Source: Moraxellaceae bacterium
Lineage (GTDB): Bacteria > Pseudomonadota > Gammaproteobacteria > Pseudomonadales > Moraxellaceae
Assembly (NCBI GenBank): GCA_004173455.1
Contig: SECL01000008.1
Coordinates: forward strand, 35,409-99,408
DNA: 64,000 nucleotides
Direction: 5' to 3'
Shown here piece by piece: positions 31,312 to 38,401 of the stretch (its first letter is position 1; each line of letters starts with the position of its first letter). The notes under the pieces were generated by a model, which saw only the letters and a program-made list of their open reading frames with translations, searched no databases and had not been told where the DNA came from. Position numbers and translations under genes: made by a program.

Positions 31312-32753
31312 GCTGCACCTGACTTGGCCCGTGAGGCGGCTATATCCTGTTTTTTCTGTTCAGTGGCGAGTGTGTGATAAATGGTGGCCATCACCACGTC
31401 ACGGTCTGCGCTGCGCTCTTTGGCCATTGCATCAATGCGCTCTGGCGTAAAAGAGCTATCCAGCTGCTGGATCTGTTTTAAGGTGTGCTTATCACCCGTA
31501 GACCAAACACCACCTGTTGATGGCAATGTCTTTTTTTCAACAGAAGTTGAGGACTGGTTATTGCCCTGTTTACGCTCGTTGGCCAGCCGCTTGGCACAAT
31601 CGAACTCAGTTTCACCCACCTTGGCATATTTCTGCACATCGTCTTTAGAAATACCAAAATAGGTGTTATTAGGATCTGGTTTAAAAGATGATTGTTTATA
31701 TTGTGGCTGTCGTGCTGCTTTCTGCTGCTTATCACCAATCCAGTTCACCAGTTTGCCAGTACGGTTGTTATCGCTCATCACCGGCTGATCATCGTAATGT
31801 GGGTTAAATGTGACAAGGGTTTGCAGTAAAACTTCCTGCGTCACTGGTTTATGGCCAGCCATTTGCAATTTGGCATTAAGCAGGCCTAAACGTGGTGTCC
31901 AGCCTAGCTCCGGAGTTTGAAAATAATCGGGCTGTTGTGCCTGCTGGCCAGCATCGTCAGGGTTTGTTTTATTTTTTTTAGAAGCAGAATCTAAATCTAA
32001 ATCTTGTTCTAAATCTAAATCTCCCCCCTTTCCCCCCTCATTTGTGACGCTTGAACCTGTCACATGTGACGCTTTAGGTGTCACACCATCCGTCACACCG
32101 TCACATTGGGCGTCACTGCCGTCACATGTGACGTTTTCAGGTGTCACATGTGACGCGTCACTATTATTATGTGACGCGTCACTTTTTGAATTACTGTCCT
32201 GCTGCTGTTTTAACAAACGCTCGCGGTCACGTTTACGCTGCATACGCTCAGCACTGGATGACCGCCTTTTAACTGTTGGTGGTGTAGTATGTTGGTCAGT
32301 GTTTGCTGGTGCACCTGAAGGAATATTTTGGCCAGTAGGTACAGTAGCTGGCTTAGGTTCGGCCAGTAGCTCATTGGTCAATAGTGGGCAATAGTAGCGG
32401 TCATCACTGCACAGGATAAATGCAGACTCTAAGACAGACTGCACAACATGCTTGGCCAGCATATAGGCTTTAGCGTATCCCTTGGCCAGTGGATCAGGTA
32501 ACTTAAATCCAGCAGTTTTAACCAGGTGTGGCATATCATTGGGTAATGAGGCAAAAGGATACTGGCGTGCTGCATGACAGATCAGCCGGGTTAATGCGCC
32601 CTGGGCTTCCAGTGACAATGCAGTAATTTCCGGATCTAGCAAATACTCCACATGCGCAAACTTACACCAGGGAAAACTGGTCTGGTCTGCACTGGTGAGT
32701 GGTTCCGGTAAATCTTGCATACTAATGTCCATAAATTTTGAATACGCGTTCAT
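31308..32753 (-). CDS. Phage replication initiator (DUF1376-like N-terminus, DnaT-like C-terminus)
   Basis: Residues ~25-130 (FPWCKFAHVEYLLDPEITALSLEAQGALTRLICHAARQ... LPNDMPHLV) fit phage replication proteins of the DUF1376 type. Residues ~270-345 (LGWTPRLGLLNAKLQMAGHKPV... KLVNWIG) resemble the DnaT/PriB-type loader domain. Between them is a Ser/Asp/Thr-rich low-complexity linker whose DNA carries iteron repeats. The protein should melt the origin and load host helicase, like lambda O and P combined. The linker ends in an Asp/Leu tract (DLDLEQDLDLD). Confidence 0.75.
   Translation of the reverse strand: MNAYSKFMDISMQDLPEPLTSADQTSFPWCKFAHVEYLLDPEITALSLEAQGALTRLICHAARQYPFASLPNDMPHLVKTAGFKLPDPLAKGYAKAYMLAKHVVQSVLESAFILCSDDRYYCPLLTNELLAEPKPATVPTGQNIPSGAPANTDQHTTPPTVKRRSSSAERMQRKRDRERLLKQQQDSNSKSDASHNNSDASHVTPENVTCDGSDAQCDGVTDGVTPKASHVTGSSVTNEGGKGGDLDLEQDLDLDSASKKNKTNPDDAGQQAQQPDYFQTPELGWTPRLGLLNAKLQMAGHKPVTQEVLLQTLVTFNPHYDDQPVMSDNNRTGKLVNWIGDKQQKAARQPQYKQSSFKPDPNNTYFGISKDDVQKYAKVGETEFDCAKRLANERKQGNNQSSTSVEKKTLPSTGGVWSTGDKHTLKQIQQLDSSFTPERIDAMAKERSADRDVVMATIYHTLATEQKKQDIAASRAKSGAA
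32044..32182. repeat. Iteron cluster (GTCAC/GTGAC) inside the replication gene: candidate origin
   Basis: Thirteen GTCAC or GTGAC pentamers fall within 139 bp, several as palindromic pairs: GTCACATGTGAC at 32,059-32,070 and 32,121-32,132, GTGACGCGTCAC at 32,150-32,161 and 32,171-32,182. They lie in the linker part of the gene, where protein constraint is low, as with the lambda origin inside O. Confidence 0.8.
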
Positions 32754-33013
32754 GGGTTACCATCCTTGGCAAACTGGGACAATACAGTGCTGCCGCCGTT
32801 CTGGACTGACCACTGTATTTCCTGGTCAATATCCTTAATATGCTGGAGGTTGTCCCGGTGCCAACGTGCCAGTTCCTTTTGATGATCACGGCTATAACGC
32901 TGGCTGTTCCGGTCATTATTAATTTTGACGCATGCCGCACAGTGCTTATTGCTGGTGTAAAACTCATGGCCACCACATTTACGGCAAGGTTTCTCGCGGC
33001 GGTAAGTCGTCAT
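32750..33013 (-). CDS. Small zinc-finger protein
   Basis: The 87-residue protein has CRKCGG and HCAAC (residues 10-33, KPCRKCGGHEFYTSNKHCAACVKI), a likely zinc finger, followed by a basic helical region (RDHQKELARWHRDNLQHIKDI). This recalls the small zinc-ribbon proteins of phage replication clusters. It overlaps both neighbours by ATGA. Confidence 0.7.
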   Translation of the reverse strand: MTTYRREKPCRKCGGHEFYTSNKHCAACVKINNDRNSQRYSRDHQKELARWHRDNLQHIKDIDQEIQWSVQNGGSTVLSQFAKDGNP

Positions 33014-33174
33014 GCAGCACGCCCCTTGACGCTACGGCGACGTGCAAGGTCACGGCAAGAATGCTGGCCAACGGTCAATTTTCCGGAATTAGTGGCTGGA
33101 CGGATCTGGTCACCAGCTGACTGGAACTGTTCCACCTGGTAGTTAATTGCAGGTTTAACAGGATGCCTTAACAT
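33010..33174 (-). CDS. 54-residue gene missed by the ORF track
   Basis: ATG 33,174 to TGA 33,010 codes MLRHPVKPAINYQVEQFQSA and ends RRRSVKGRAA. The start overlaps the stop of the previous gene and the stop overlaps the next start (ATGA), exactly as in the surrounding genes, so translational coupling makes it credible. It is basic, with no recognised family. Confidence 0.6.
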   Translation of the reverse strand: MLRHPVKPAINYQVEQFQSAGDQIRPATNSGKLTVGQHSCRDLARRRSVKGRAA

Positions 33175-33812
33175 TGGGCACCTCCGGGCAGATACTCCGG
33201 ATCGATGTCACACCAGCATTGACCCATGGTTGAGTACATCAGTGGTGATGGTGCCCAGATCGGGGTCACACTATCCATGTGCTGATGAACATATCGAGTG
33301 GCCGTAGCGATTTCCAACATGCGGCCAATAATGGACTGAATGCTGCCCACCTGATTGGTGGCCACGGATCCAGCTAAGCCCTTTTGAGTGAAATTGACTT
33401 GATCACCCACGTAGTAGCGGCGGTAGCAGTGCGGGATGCCTTTAAATTTCTTGCATGTCATACAGAAAAATTTGTCTGATATGGAGAGTTCTTTGGCGGC
33501 TGGCTCTGGATCTGGCTGTGCAATCACCGGTTTAACAAAAGAGGAATTGCACACAATCAGGCCGAGTGCCCTTAGATTTTCCTCAATCATCTTGGCTTTC
33601 TCTATGCCTGCCCAACTGTAAGGAAATCCAAAATGCTCACGCATCGAATCACGCCACTCGCTACGGAGTACTGCGGCATTTTTCACGTCATAGCCACGCT
33701 TGGCCAGATTCTCCCGGCAATGCTCAAACATGGCTTTGAGCATGTTCATGGCACGGTCGTGGTAACGCTCGGTTTCCAGCAGCTTGAGCTGGGGAATGGG
33801 TGCAGTATTCAT
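33168..33812 (-). CDS. Hypothetical replication-region protein
   Basis: I chose ATG 33,812 (MNTAPIPQLKLLETERYHDR) after AAAGGATGGTCATT; this overlaps the previous stop. The 214-residue protein has a helical N-terminus (MLKAMFEHCRENLAKRGYDVKNAAVLRSEWRDSMREHFGFP) and a central CMTCKKFKGIPHC that may bind zinc. No family recognised; presence between zinc-finger genes suggests a DNA-related role. Confidence 0.65.
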   Translation of the reverse strand: MNTAPIPQLKLLETERYHDRAMNMLKAMFEHCRENLAKRGYDVKNAAVLRSEWRDSMREHFGFPYSWAGIEKAKMIEENLRALGLIVCNSSFVKPVIAQPDPEPAAKELSISDKFFCMTCKKFKGIPHCYRRYYVGDQVNFTQKGLAGSVATNQVGSIQSIIGRMLEIATATRYVHQHMDSVTPIWAPSPLMYSTMGQCWCDIDPEYLPGGAQC

Positions 33813-34288
33813 AATGACCATCCTTTGGCAGTGCCTAACTGAACAATATTTAGAACAAAGAAAAATACGGCACCGGCACGCCACCACCAGCGGCTATTAC
33901 ACTTATGGATATTTTTCTCGGCCAGTCGCATGACACGATCCTGACATGCGGTGAGCAATACCTTGGTGTTGCTGCATTTTGGGCAATCCGGTGTTTTATC
34001 AAAATTGGCAGTTAGTGCCGTTTCCAGTGCCTGATGCAGGTCGCGTAGTTCACAGGTCACGGTAAACAGGCTGTTTTTTTGAATACCGGCATATTGCTGC
34101 ACACCGACAGGTGCCCAGTGGCCATCCTGATGCAGGCGGAACCGGCTGTCGTAGTAATGGGTGATACGCTCATGGGCAAGCATGTACTGCGCCACGTATT
34201 CAGTGCCCACCGGTGCCTGCTTGCGGATCTGGTGAGCTGCTGCCCGTCCACCCAGATTCGCTATTAATTGACTTGCTTCTATACTCAT
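33809..34288 (-). CDS. Hypothetical protein with zinc pair and C-terminal membrane helix
   Basis: The 159-residue protein has an N-terminal helix (SQLIANLGGRAAAHQIRKQ), CPKC at residue ~104 and a C-terminal hydrophobic segment (WWWRAGAVFFFVLNIVQLG). It may be a membrane-tethered phage protein. AAGGAATTTAACC precedes the ATG; the stop overlaps the next start. Confidence 0.65.
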   Translation of the reverse strand: MSIEASQLIANLGGRAAAHQIRKQAPVGTEYVAQYMLAHERITHYYDSRFRLHQDGHWAPVGVQQYAGIQKNSLFTVTCELRDLHQALETALTANFDKTPDCPKCSNTKVLLTACQDRVMRLAEKNIHKCNSRWWWRAGAVFFFVLNIVQLGTAKGWSL

Positions 34289-34343
34289 GGTTAAATTCCT
34301 TTCGACTTGCTGTATTTGTTCGTTACTCGCAATAACGAATGCC

Positions 34344-34376
34344 TAAAAGCCCTTGCTGTTTTCAGTGAGGGCTTTT
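34344..34376 (+). terminator. Terminator-like hairpin in the leader of the 159-residue gene
   Basis: AAAAGCCCT and AGGGCTTTT form 9 bp around a 14-nt loop; TTTTTT follows on the plus strand, only TTTT on the minus strand. It may attenuate leftward transcription and stop plus-strand antisense. Confidence 0.65.
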
Positions 34377-34430
34377 TTGTTGCCCACTGTTTTGCTGGTA
34401 TGGTTTGCGGTCGGAATAGTGCGCATCGTT

Positions 34431-34679
34431 TTATTCGTTCCCTGTTAAGCCAAAAATCTTTTGTCTAATCTTCGTCTCGTGTTCAATTTGCTCAAGGTGC
34501 GGAATGATTAGAGTTTCAAAGGTGTACTCACTGGCTCCCTGGCCTGCCCGCTGGCAATCGGCCAGACCAACCAGACGATCCTTTACAGCCTGTGGCATGT
34601 GTACGGTGATTGAGGCATCTTTCTTGCCCCGCGCGACTTGGCGCATGTTGTTTCCCCTGTTGCGGCGTCCTTTGCCCAT
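34431..34679 (-). CDS. Ribbon-helix-helix-like small regulator
   Basis: Start at ATG 34,679 (MGKGRRNRGNNMRQVARGKK); the track's longer form begins inside the Cro-like gene. The 82-residue protein has the strand-helix-helix pattern DASITVHMPQAVKDRLVGLADCQRAG after a very basic arm, as in Arc/CopG-type DNA-binding proteins. It follows the Cro-like gene by 19 bp and is probably its operon partner. Confidence 0.65.
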   Translation of the reverse strand: MGKGRRNRGNNMRQVARGKKDASITVHMPQAVKDRLVGLADCQRAGQGASEYTFETLIIPHLEQIEHETKIRQKIFGLTGNE

Positions 34680-34698
34680 GGTGATTCCATCCAGTTGG

Positions 34699-34938
34699 TT
34701 AGACGCTGGCTGACTCTCGAAGTTCAATCCAAATATCAGGATAGGACTCGGGAAAAAGTTCTTTACGAGTGCAAATACCCCGATCCTCTGCAATTACTGC
34801 TAATCGGATTTTTTTATCAGTCGGGATTGATTTCCAGCCGCTGACTGATGGCGGTCTGATACCTAAAAGATTGGCAACAGCTACACACCCACCCAGTACT
34901 TCAATTAATTGGGCATCTGACATTTGATTGGCTGCCAT
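34699..34938 (-). CDS. Cro/YdaS-like antirepressor-type regulator
   Basis: The 79-residue protein has a helix-turn-helix of the YdaS/Cro type (QLIEVLGGCVAVANLLGIRPPSVSGWKSIPTDKKIRLA). It is divergent from the CI-like repressor gene and starts the leftward early unit, the classical Cro position. AGGAGTACTGCT precedes its ATG, and its promoter overlaps two repressor operators. Confidence 0.82.
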   Translation of the reverse strand: MAANQMSDAQLIEVLGGCVAVANLLGIRPPSVSGWKSIPTDKKIRLAVIAEDRGICTRKELFPESYPDIWIELRESASV

Positions 34939-34967
34939 AGCAGTACTCCTAATAATCTAATCCATTA

Positions 34968-34981
34968 TTAGGTATTCCTTA
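34968..34981. promoter_or_regulatory. Repressor operator O1
   Basis: TTAGG-TATT-CCTTA, one of five related sites with the scheme TTAGG-N4-CCTAA. Confidence 0.7.
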
Positions 34982-34985
34982 TAAT
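34980..34985 (+). promoter_or_regulatory. Repressor gene -10 element
   Basis: TATAAT, 45 nt upstream of the repressor start and overlapping O1; the -35 side is weak, as in maintenance promoters that need activation. Confidence 0.5.
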
Positions 34986-34991
34986 TAATCA

Positions 34992-35005
34992 ATAGGAATG
35001 CCTAA
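34992..35005. promoter_or_regulatory. Repressor operator O2
   Basis: ATAGG-AATG-CCTAA, near-symmetric, between the two divergent promoters. Confidence 0.7.
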
Positions 35006-35016
35006 TTTTATTCATG

Positions 35017-35030
35017 TTAGGATTTCCTAA
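35017..35030. promoter_or_regulatory. Repressor operator O3
   Basis: TTAGG-ATTT-CCTAA, a perfect site that overlaps the first base of the repressor start codon, so it fits negative autoregulation. Confidence 0.75.
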
Positions 35031-35848
35031 TGAAAACACTTGCTGAACGTCTAAAATTTGCAATGGAAACCGCCACACCTAAGAAAGTAAGGGGTGTGGA
35101 TCTCGCTCGCGCTGTAGGAGTAAAGCCGCCCTCTGTGAGTGATTGGCTCTCTGGAAAATCGAAAAAAATGGAAGGAGAGAATCTCTTAAAAGCATCTAAA
35201 TGCTTAGGAGTTAATCCAACTTGGTTAGCCAACGGCCAAGGCGAAATGCGCCCTTTATCCCAATCCCAAACCTTAGGCACCATGACCCAAAACCAGTCTG
35301 GCCAATCTTCGAGTGAACCTCAGTTATTCACGCAAATTGATAAAAATTTCAGAATGGCTCACATCAGGTTTAGTAAGCCTGATGGCAGTAGACCAACCGT
35401 TAAAATTCCTGTTTATCGTGATGTGAAAGCAGCTTGTGGTGACGGGTTTGAAAATTTTTTAGAAGATCCCAGTGATCATGTCGAAATGGAACCAATGGTT
35501 TTAAAGATGCTGGGTATTGAGTGCAAACCCGAGAATTTAAAAATTATTTATTCTGTTGAAGATAGTATGTGGCCTACTGTACCTCATGATAAACCTCTAT
35601 TTATAGATGTATCCGATCGCGATCCTAGCGCCATAAAGAGCGGTAAAATTTATGTATTTACCTACGCCTATGGATGCCGCATGAAACGAATATTTATGGG
35701 CTACAACGAAGATGAAAATAAAAGAAATATACGGCTGGCCAGTGATAACCCTGATAAAAATGAATATCCAGATGAGTGGATCACTAAAGAACAGCTTAAT
35801 GAAATTAACTTTATTGGTCGCTTAGTTTGGACTGGTAAGGAACTCTAA
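35030..35848 (+). CDS. CI-type repressor with LexA/S24 self-cleavage domain
   Basis: Residues 1-70 are a helix-turn-helix (RGVDLARAVGVKPPSVSDWLSGKSKKMEGENL). After a Gln/Ser linker, residues ~115-272 form an S24 peptidase-like domain: possible cleavage site AACGDG (Cys-Gly), catalytic Ser in VEDSMWPTV and Lys in the MKRIFM strand. It keeps the lysogen and should self-cleave after RecA activation. The motif EDSM in place of the usual GDSM is a small deviation. It is divergent from the Cro-like gene. Confidence 0.9.
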   Translation: MKTLAERLKFAMETATPKKVRGVDLARAVGVKPPSVSDWLSGKSKKMEGENLLKASKCLGVNPTWLANGQGEMRPLSQSQTLGTMTQNQSGQSSSEPQLFTQIDKNFRMAHIRFSKPDGSRPTVKIPVYRDVKAACGDGFENFLEDPSDHVEMEPMVLKMLGIECKPENLKIIYSVEDSMWPTVPHDKPLFIDVSDRDPSAIKSGKIYVFTYAYGCRMKRIFMGYNEDENKRNIRLASDNPDKNEYPDEWITKEQLNEINFIGRLVWTGKEL

Positions 35849-35866
35849 GTAAAAGGAACTATAACC

Positions 35867-36166
35867 ATGATTGCAACCCTCAATAAAACCAAAACTGCGC
35901 TAAGCATTAACAAACAAGAGTTTAAAGGAGCACTTGCTAAAATTGGCGATGGCGTTGACAAGCAAGTCGCATCACTCAAAAAGAATAAGCAAAGCTATGA
36001 TGCTGGCGAAATGGCCAAAGAGGTAATTAATGAAGCAAATATTTTTGAGGCAATTATCGAAGGCTTTAACGAAGCAGAAGGCACTAATTTAAAGCTATCG
36101 GATATAAGCAATCTGGGGCAAGCCCAAAACTGGATAGACGAGTTTTTAGAAAAATATCGTACTTAA
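35867..36166 (+). CDS. Unknown protein co-expressed with the repressor
   Basis: The 99-residue helical protein (KQEFKGALAKIGDGVDKQVASLKKNKQSYDAGEMAKEV) starts 18 nt after the repressor with an AAAAGGAACTATAACC leader. It has no membrane segment and no recognised domain. Because it shares the repressor transcript, it should be made in lysogens, where phage immunity or anti-phage genes are often found. Confidence 0.65.
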   Translation: MIATLNKTKTALSINKQEFKGALAKIGDGVDKQVASLKKNKQSYDAGEMAKEVINEANIFEAIIEGFNEAEGTNLKLSDISNLGQAQNWIDEFLEKYRT

Positions 36167-36235
36167 AACCCTCGAATTCGATGGAACTTGATAAGCCGCG
36201 AACCCAGCGTGGCCTTTGACTGGGTGGGGATAGTG

Positions 36236-36754
36236 ATGAGTTTTAATTTTATTGATTTAAATAATGATATTAGAGAGCTTATGCTCCAAGAGATCCATGC
36301 AGATATTGATCAGAACAATCTTTATTTTAGTCCAAGGTTGAGTGCTGAAGGGGTAAGAAATTATCCAGACTTACTCATCAAGGCTGCAACAGCTCATAAT
36401 GAAGTTTGGCTGGCCAATCAAATTAATCAATATGGCCAGTTAAATACTCAGGAAATAACCCGGGGTGGCGTTAGAAAGAAAGTTCCTGTTAATGCGGCAC
36501 ACACTATGGCTGATGGAGAGTTTAATAGATTTTACATTAGAGCCGTTTGCTTGCTCGCCATTGAAAAAGAAATGGATCTTGAGGTTTACAGGGCTAAACT
36601 TGTAGAAACCTCAAGAAGTGCCTCAATGCGGAAAATTGGAGAGTTTGTATCTCCTGAAAAATTACTAAATGATTTAAGGTCTAACATAGGAATTGATACT
36701 GCTCTGGGTTTGCCAGCTGGCCCTAATTCAGGGTTGTGCGTAAAACTGGTTTAA
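36236..36754 (+). CDS. Conserved protein of unknown function in the immunity operon
   Basis: Start at ATG 36,236 after GTGGGGATAGTG. The 172-residue protein shows a pattern I recall from a widespread but uncharacterised family in phages and plasmids: NNLYFSPRLSAEGVRNYPDLL, ADGEFNRFYIRAVCLLAIE and a C-terminal GLPAGPNSGLCVKL. The leader can form an ACCCAG/CTGGGT hairpin just before the ribosome binding site. It is expected to be expressed in the lysogen with the repressor; an anti-phage or regulatory role is speculative. Confidence 0.65.
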   Translation: MSFNFIDLNNDIRELMLQEIHADIDQNNLYFSPRLSAEGVRNYPDLLIKAATAHNEVWLANQINQYGQLNTQEITRGGVRKKVPVNAAHTMADGEFNRFYIRAVCLLAIEKEMDLEVYRAKLVETSRSASMRKIGEFVSPEKLLNDLRSNIGIDTALGLPAGPNSGLCVKLV

Positions 36755-36960
36755 TACCAGTCAAAAGCGATCATGCCGTTTTCATTTTGAAGGCGGTATC
36801 CAGCGCTATTCATTTCTTTTTCGACTGGCACCAGACAGGGCTGATCTTTAGTTTCACCATCATCATCCAATACAGTAGTTATATAAATTCCATGTTTTAA
36901 GGTTAGATCTGTTAACTCAGTCAAAAAAACTTCAATTTTATCTTTGCTAATTCCGCTCAT
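36751..36960 (-). CDS. Small acidic protein opposite to the immunity operon
   Basis: A 69-residue acidic protein (KIEVFLTELTDLTLKHGIYITTVLDDDGETKDQ) with a GGGGAAAGGTT ribosome binding site. Its end overlaps the end of the preceding plus-strand gene by 4 nt. Small acidic phage proteins may be DNA mimics or inhibitors, but there is no direct evidence. Confidence 0.6.
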   Translation of the reverse strand: MSGISKDKIEVFLTELTDLTLKHGIYITTVLDDDGETKDQPCLVPVEKEMNSAGYRLQNENGMIAFDWY

Positions 36961-36974
36961 AACCTTTCCCCTAT

Positions 36975-37003
36975 ACCCGACCCTGTGTCGGGTTTCTTTT
37001 TTT
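36975..37003 (+). terminator. Terminator of the repressor operon
   Basis: ACCCGAC-CCTGT-GTCGGGT followed by TTCTTTTTTT, a perfect 7-bp stem. It lies beyond the antisense 69-residue gene, so the immunity transcript may run across that gene as antisense RNA. Confidence 0.85.
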
Positions 37004-37029
37004 AATATAGCAGAAAAATAAGAAATATA

Positions 37030-37043
37030 TTAGGCAAACCTAT
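37030..37043. promoter_or_regulatory. Repressor operator O4
   Basis: TTAGG-CAAA-CCTAT, upstream of the rightward early operon. Confidence 0.65.
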
Positions 37044-37071
37044 TTACTTTTAATTAGGTTTGCCTAATAAT
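37043..37071 (+). promoter_or_regulatory. Rightward early promoter
   Basis: TTTACT and TAATAAT spaced 16-17 bp; the -10 lies in operator O5, so repressor should shut this promoter too. Confidence 0.55.
37054..37067. promoter_or_regulatory. Repressor operator O5
   Basis: TTAGG-TTTG-CCTAA, near-perfect match to the O3 pattern. Confidence 0.7.
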
Positions 37072-37164
37072 GGATTTAACAAGCCAACAAACAGGCAAAA
37101 AGAAGCCCCTGCGCTGCGGTAACAGCCAGAAGCATGACCCCAACATCGCTGGAGTAATAAAAGT

Positions 37165-37368
37165 ATGAATTCAATTCCCCAATATGTCAAACGCGGTGCC
37201 ACTGGCCCACTACGGCATGCAACCCCGATCGTTAAGGCTAAAACTCACCGCTCAGGTGCCCGTACTGTGTTTGCGGTGTGCATCGGCTTTGGCTGCTTTA
37301 TCTTCTTTGTTGGCTTTAGCACTGGCCTGTTTGTGCTGTTTAACGTCCTGATCCGTGGGGGCGTATAA
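37165..37368 (+). CDS. Small membrane protein at the head of the rightward operon
   Basis: The 67-residue protein has a basic N-terminus (YVKRGATGPLRHATPIVKAKTHRSGAR) and a single long hydrophobic helix (TVFAVCIGFGCFIFFVGFSTGLFVLFNVLI). GGAGTAATAAAAGT precedes the ATG. First gene after the repressor-controlled promoter; early phage membrane proteins often inhibit host functions, but no family is recognised. Confidence 0.65.
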   Translation: MNSIPQYVKRGATGPLRHATPIVKAKTHRSGARTVFAVCIGFGCFIFFVGFSTGLFVLFNVLIRGGV

Positions 37369-37369
37369 C

Positions 37370-38401
37370 ATGAAAAAGCTAATTAATGGCCAAGATGCCT
37401 TAATCGCCCTGGCAAACGGATCTGATGTTCAGTGTTTGCACAATGGCCAGTGGCAAAGCGCCCTAACCTGTACTGCTGTGGGATTCCTAAAAAATGCTTT
37501 TGAATTCCGCATTGCACCAAAGATGATCAAAATTGGTAATGTTGAAATTGAGGCGCCGGAAACTGAAGCGCCTCCAGCGAGTGGAAGATACTATATTCCT
37601 AACCTGGCTGACATTAGATTGTATCGGGAAGTTTATTGGCATAATACGAATTATAACCAGGCTAACCTAAAATACGGTGTTATTCACCTCTCTCCAGAGA
37701 ATGCTGAAGCTCATGCCAAGGCTCTGATTCTGGCCAGTGGCGGCTCACTGGATGAGGTGGTGCCTACTGAGCCAGCAGCTACTGAACCAGCGCCTACTGG
37801 GCCGGTACCTGATCCAGAAGATCCACTGGCTGACATGAATATGGACGAACCGACACCAGTAATGGAGGATGAAAATCCACCGGCTCCGGAGAAGAAACCG
37901 CGCCAGCGTAAAAAGCAAAATAGCGTTGAACCGGTAGCGGATATCGCGCCTGCTGAGCCTACCAATGATACAGCCGAATTTGTTACACCACCTGCTGTTG
38001 AGTTTGAGGAGCCTCAGCCAGCGGATTTGGATTCTGATGCAGTCACGGAACAACCTGCCAGCTCAACTGAGTTAAGTCGCGTTGATAAACTGGTTGGCCA
38101 GATTACCAATGCCAAAACAGTTGGTGAAGTCACGACTATTTTCACACGCTATACCATTGGTCTTAGTGCTGCTGATTACAAAATCGTTAGTGATGCGATT
38201 GTAAACCGTCATAAAGAGCTAGCAGATTCTGAACCTGAACCACCATCATTGGCAGAGCATATCAAGGCCAGCCAAACCATTCCAGAGCTAAGCGCACTTG
38301 TTCCTGAGATCATGGGGCTGGACATTCAGGTCATGTCGAGCATGGAAACAATTTATAACCAGCGCCGTGCCGAGCTGCTTAAAGCAAAGGATGGTGAATG
38401 A
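37370..38401 (+). CDS. Early protein with two C-terminal helical repeats
   Basis: Start at ATG 37,370 (MKKLINGQDALIALANGSDVQC). Residues ~1-55 resemble a small phage domain that begins with an NGQDAL-type segment; the middle is Pro/Glu/Thr-rich and disordered; the C-terminus has two related ~45-residue helical units (LVGQITNAKTVGEVTTIFTRY... and IKASQTIPELSALVPEIMG...). Similar units occur in the next gene. It overlaps the ERF gene by ATGA. Likely a partner in phage recombination. Confidence 0.65.
   Translation: MKKLINGQDALIALANGSDVQCLHNGQWQSALTCTAVGFLKNAFEFRIAPKMIKIGNVEIEAPETEAPPASGRYYIPNLADIRLYREVYWHNTNYNQANLKYGVIHLSPENAEAHAKALILASGGSLDEVVPTEPAATEPAPTGPVPDPEDPLADMNMDEPTPVMEDENPPAPEKKPRQRKKQNSVEPVADIAPAEPTNDTAEFVTPPAVEFEEPQPADLDSDAVTEQPASSTELSRVDKLVGQITNAKTVGEVTTIFTRYTIGLSAADYKIVSDAIVNRHKELADSEPEPPSLAEHIKASQTIPELSALVPEIMGLDIQVMSSMETIYNQRRAELLKAKDGE

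Larger units (their letters stand above)
34965..34992 (-). promoter_or_regulatory. Leftward early promoter (cro side)
   Basis: On the minus strand TTGATT (34,992-34,987), 16-bp spacer, TAATAA (34,970-34,965). It overlaps operator O1 and touches O2, so CI binding would block it. Confidence 0.65.

Noticed and set aside
37070-37168. 32-residue ORF before the first rightward early gene
   Set aside because: Its stop overlaps the next start, but its ATG lies at or before the expected transcription start and has no ribosome binding site.
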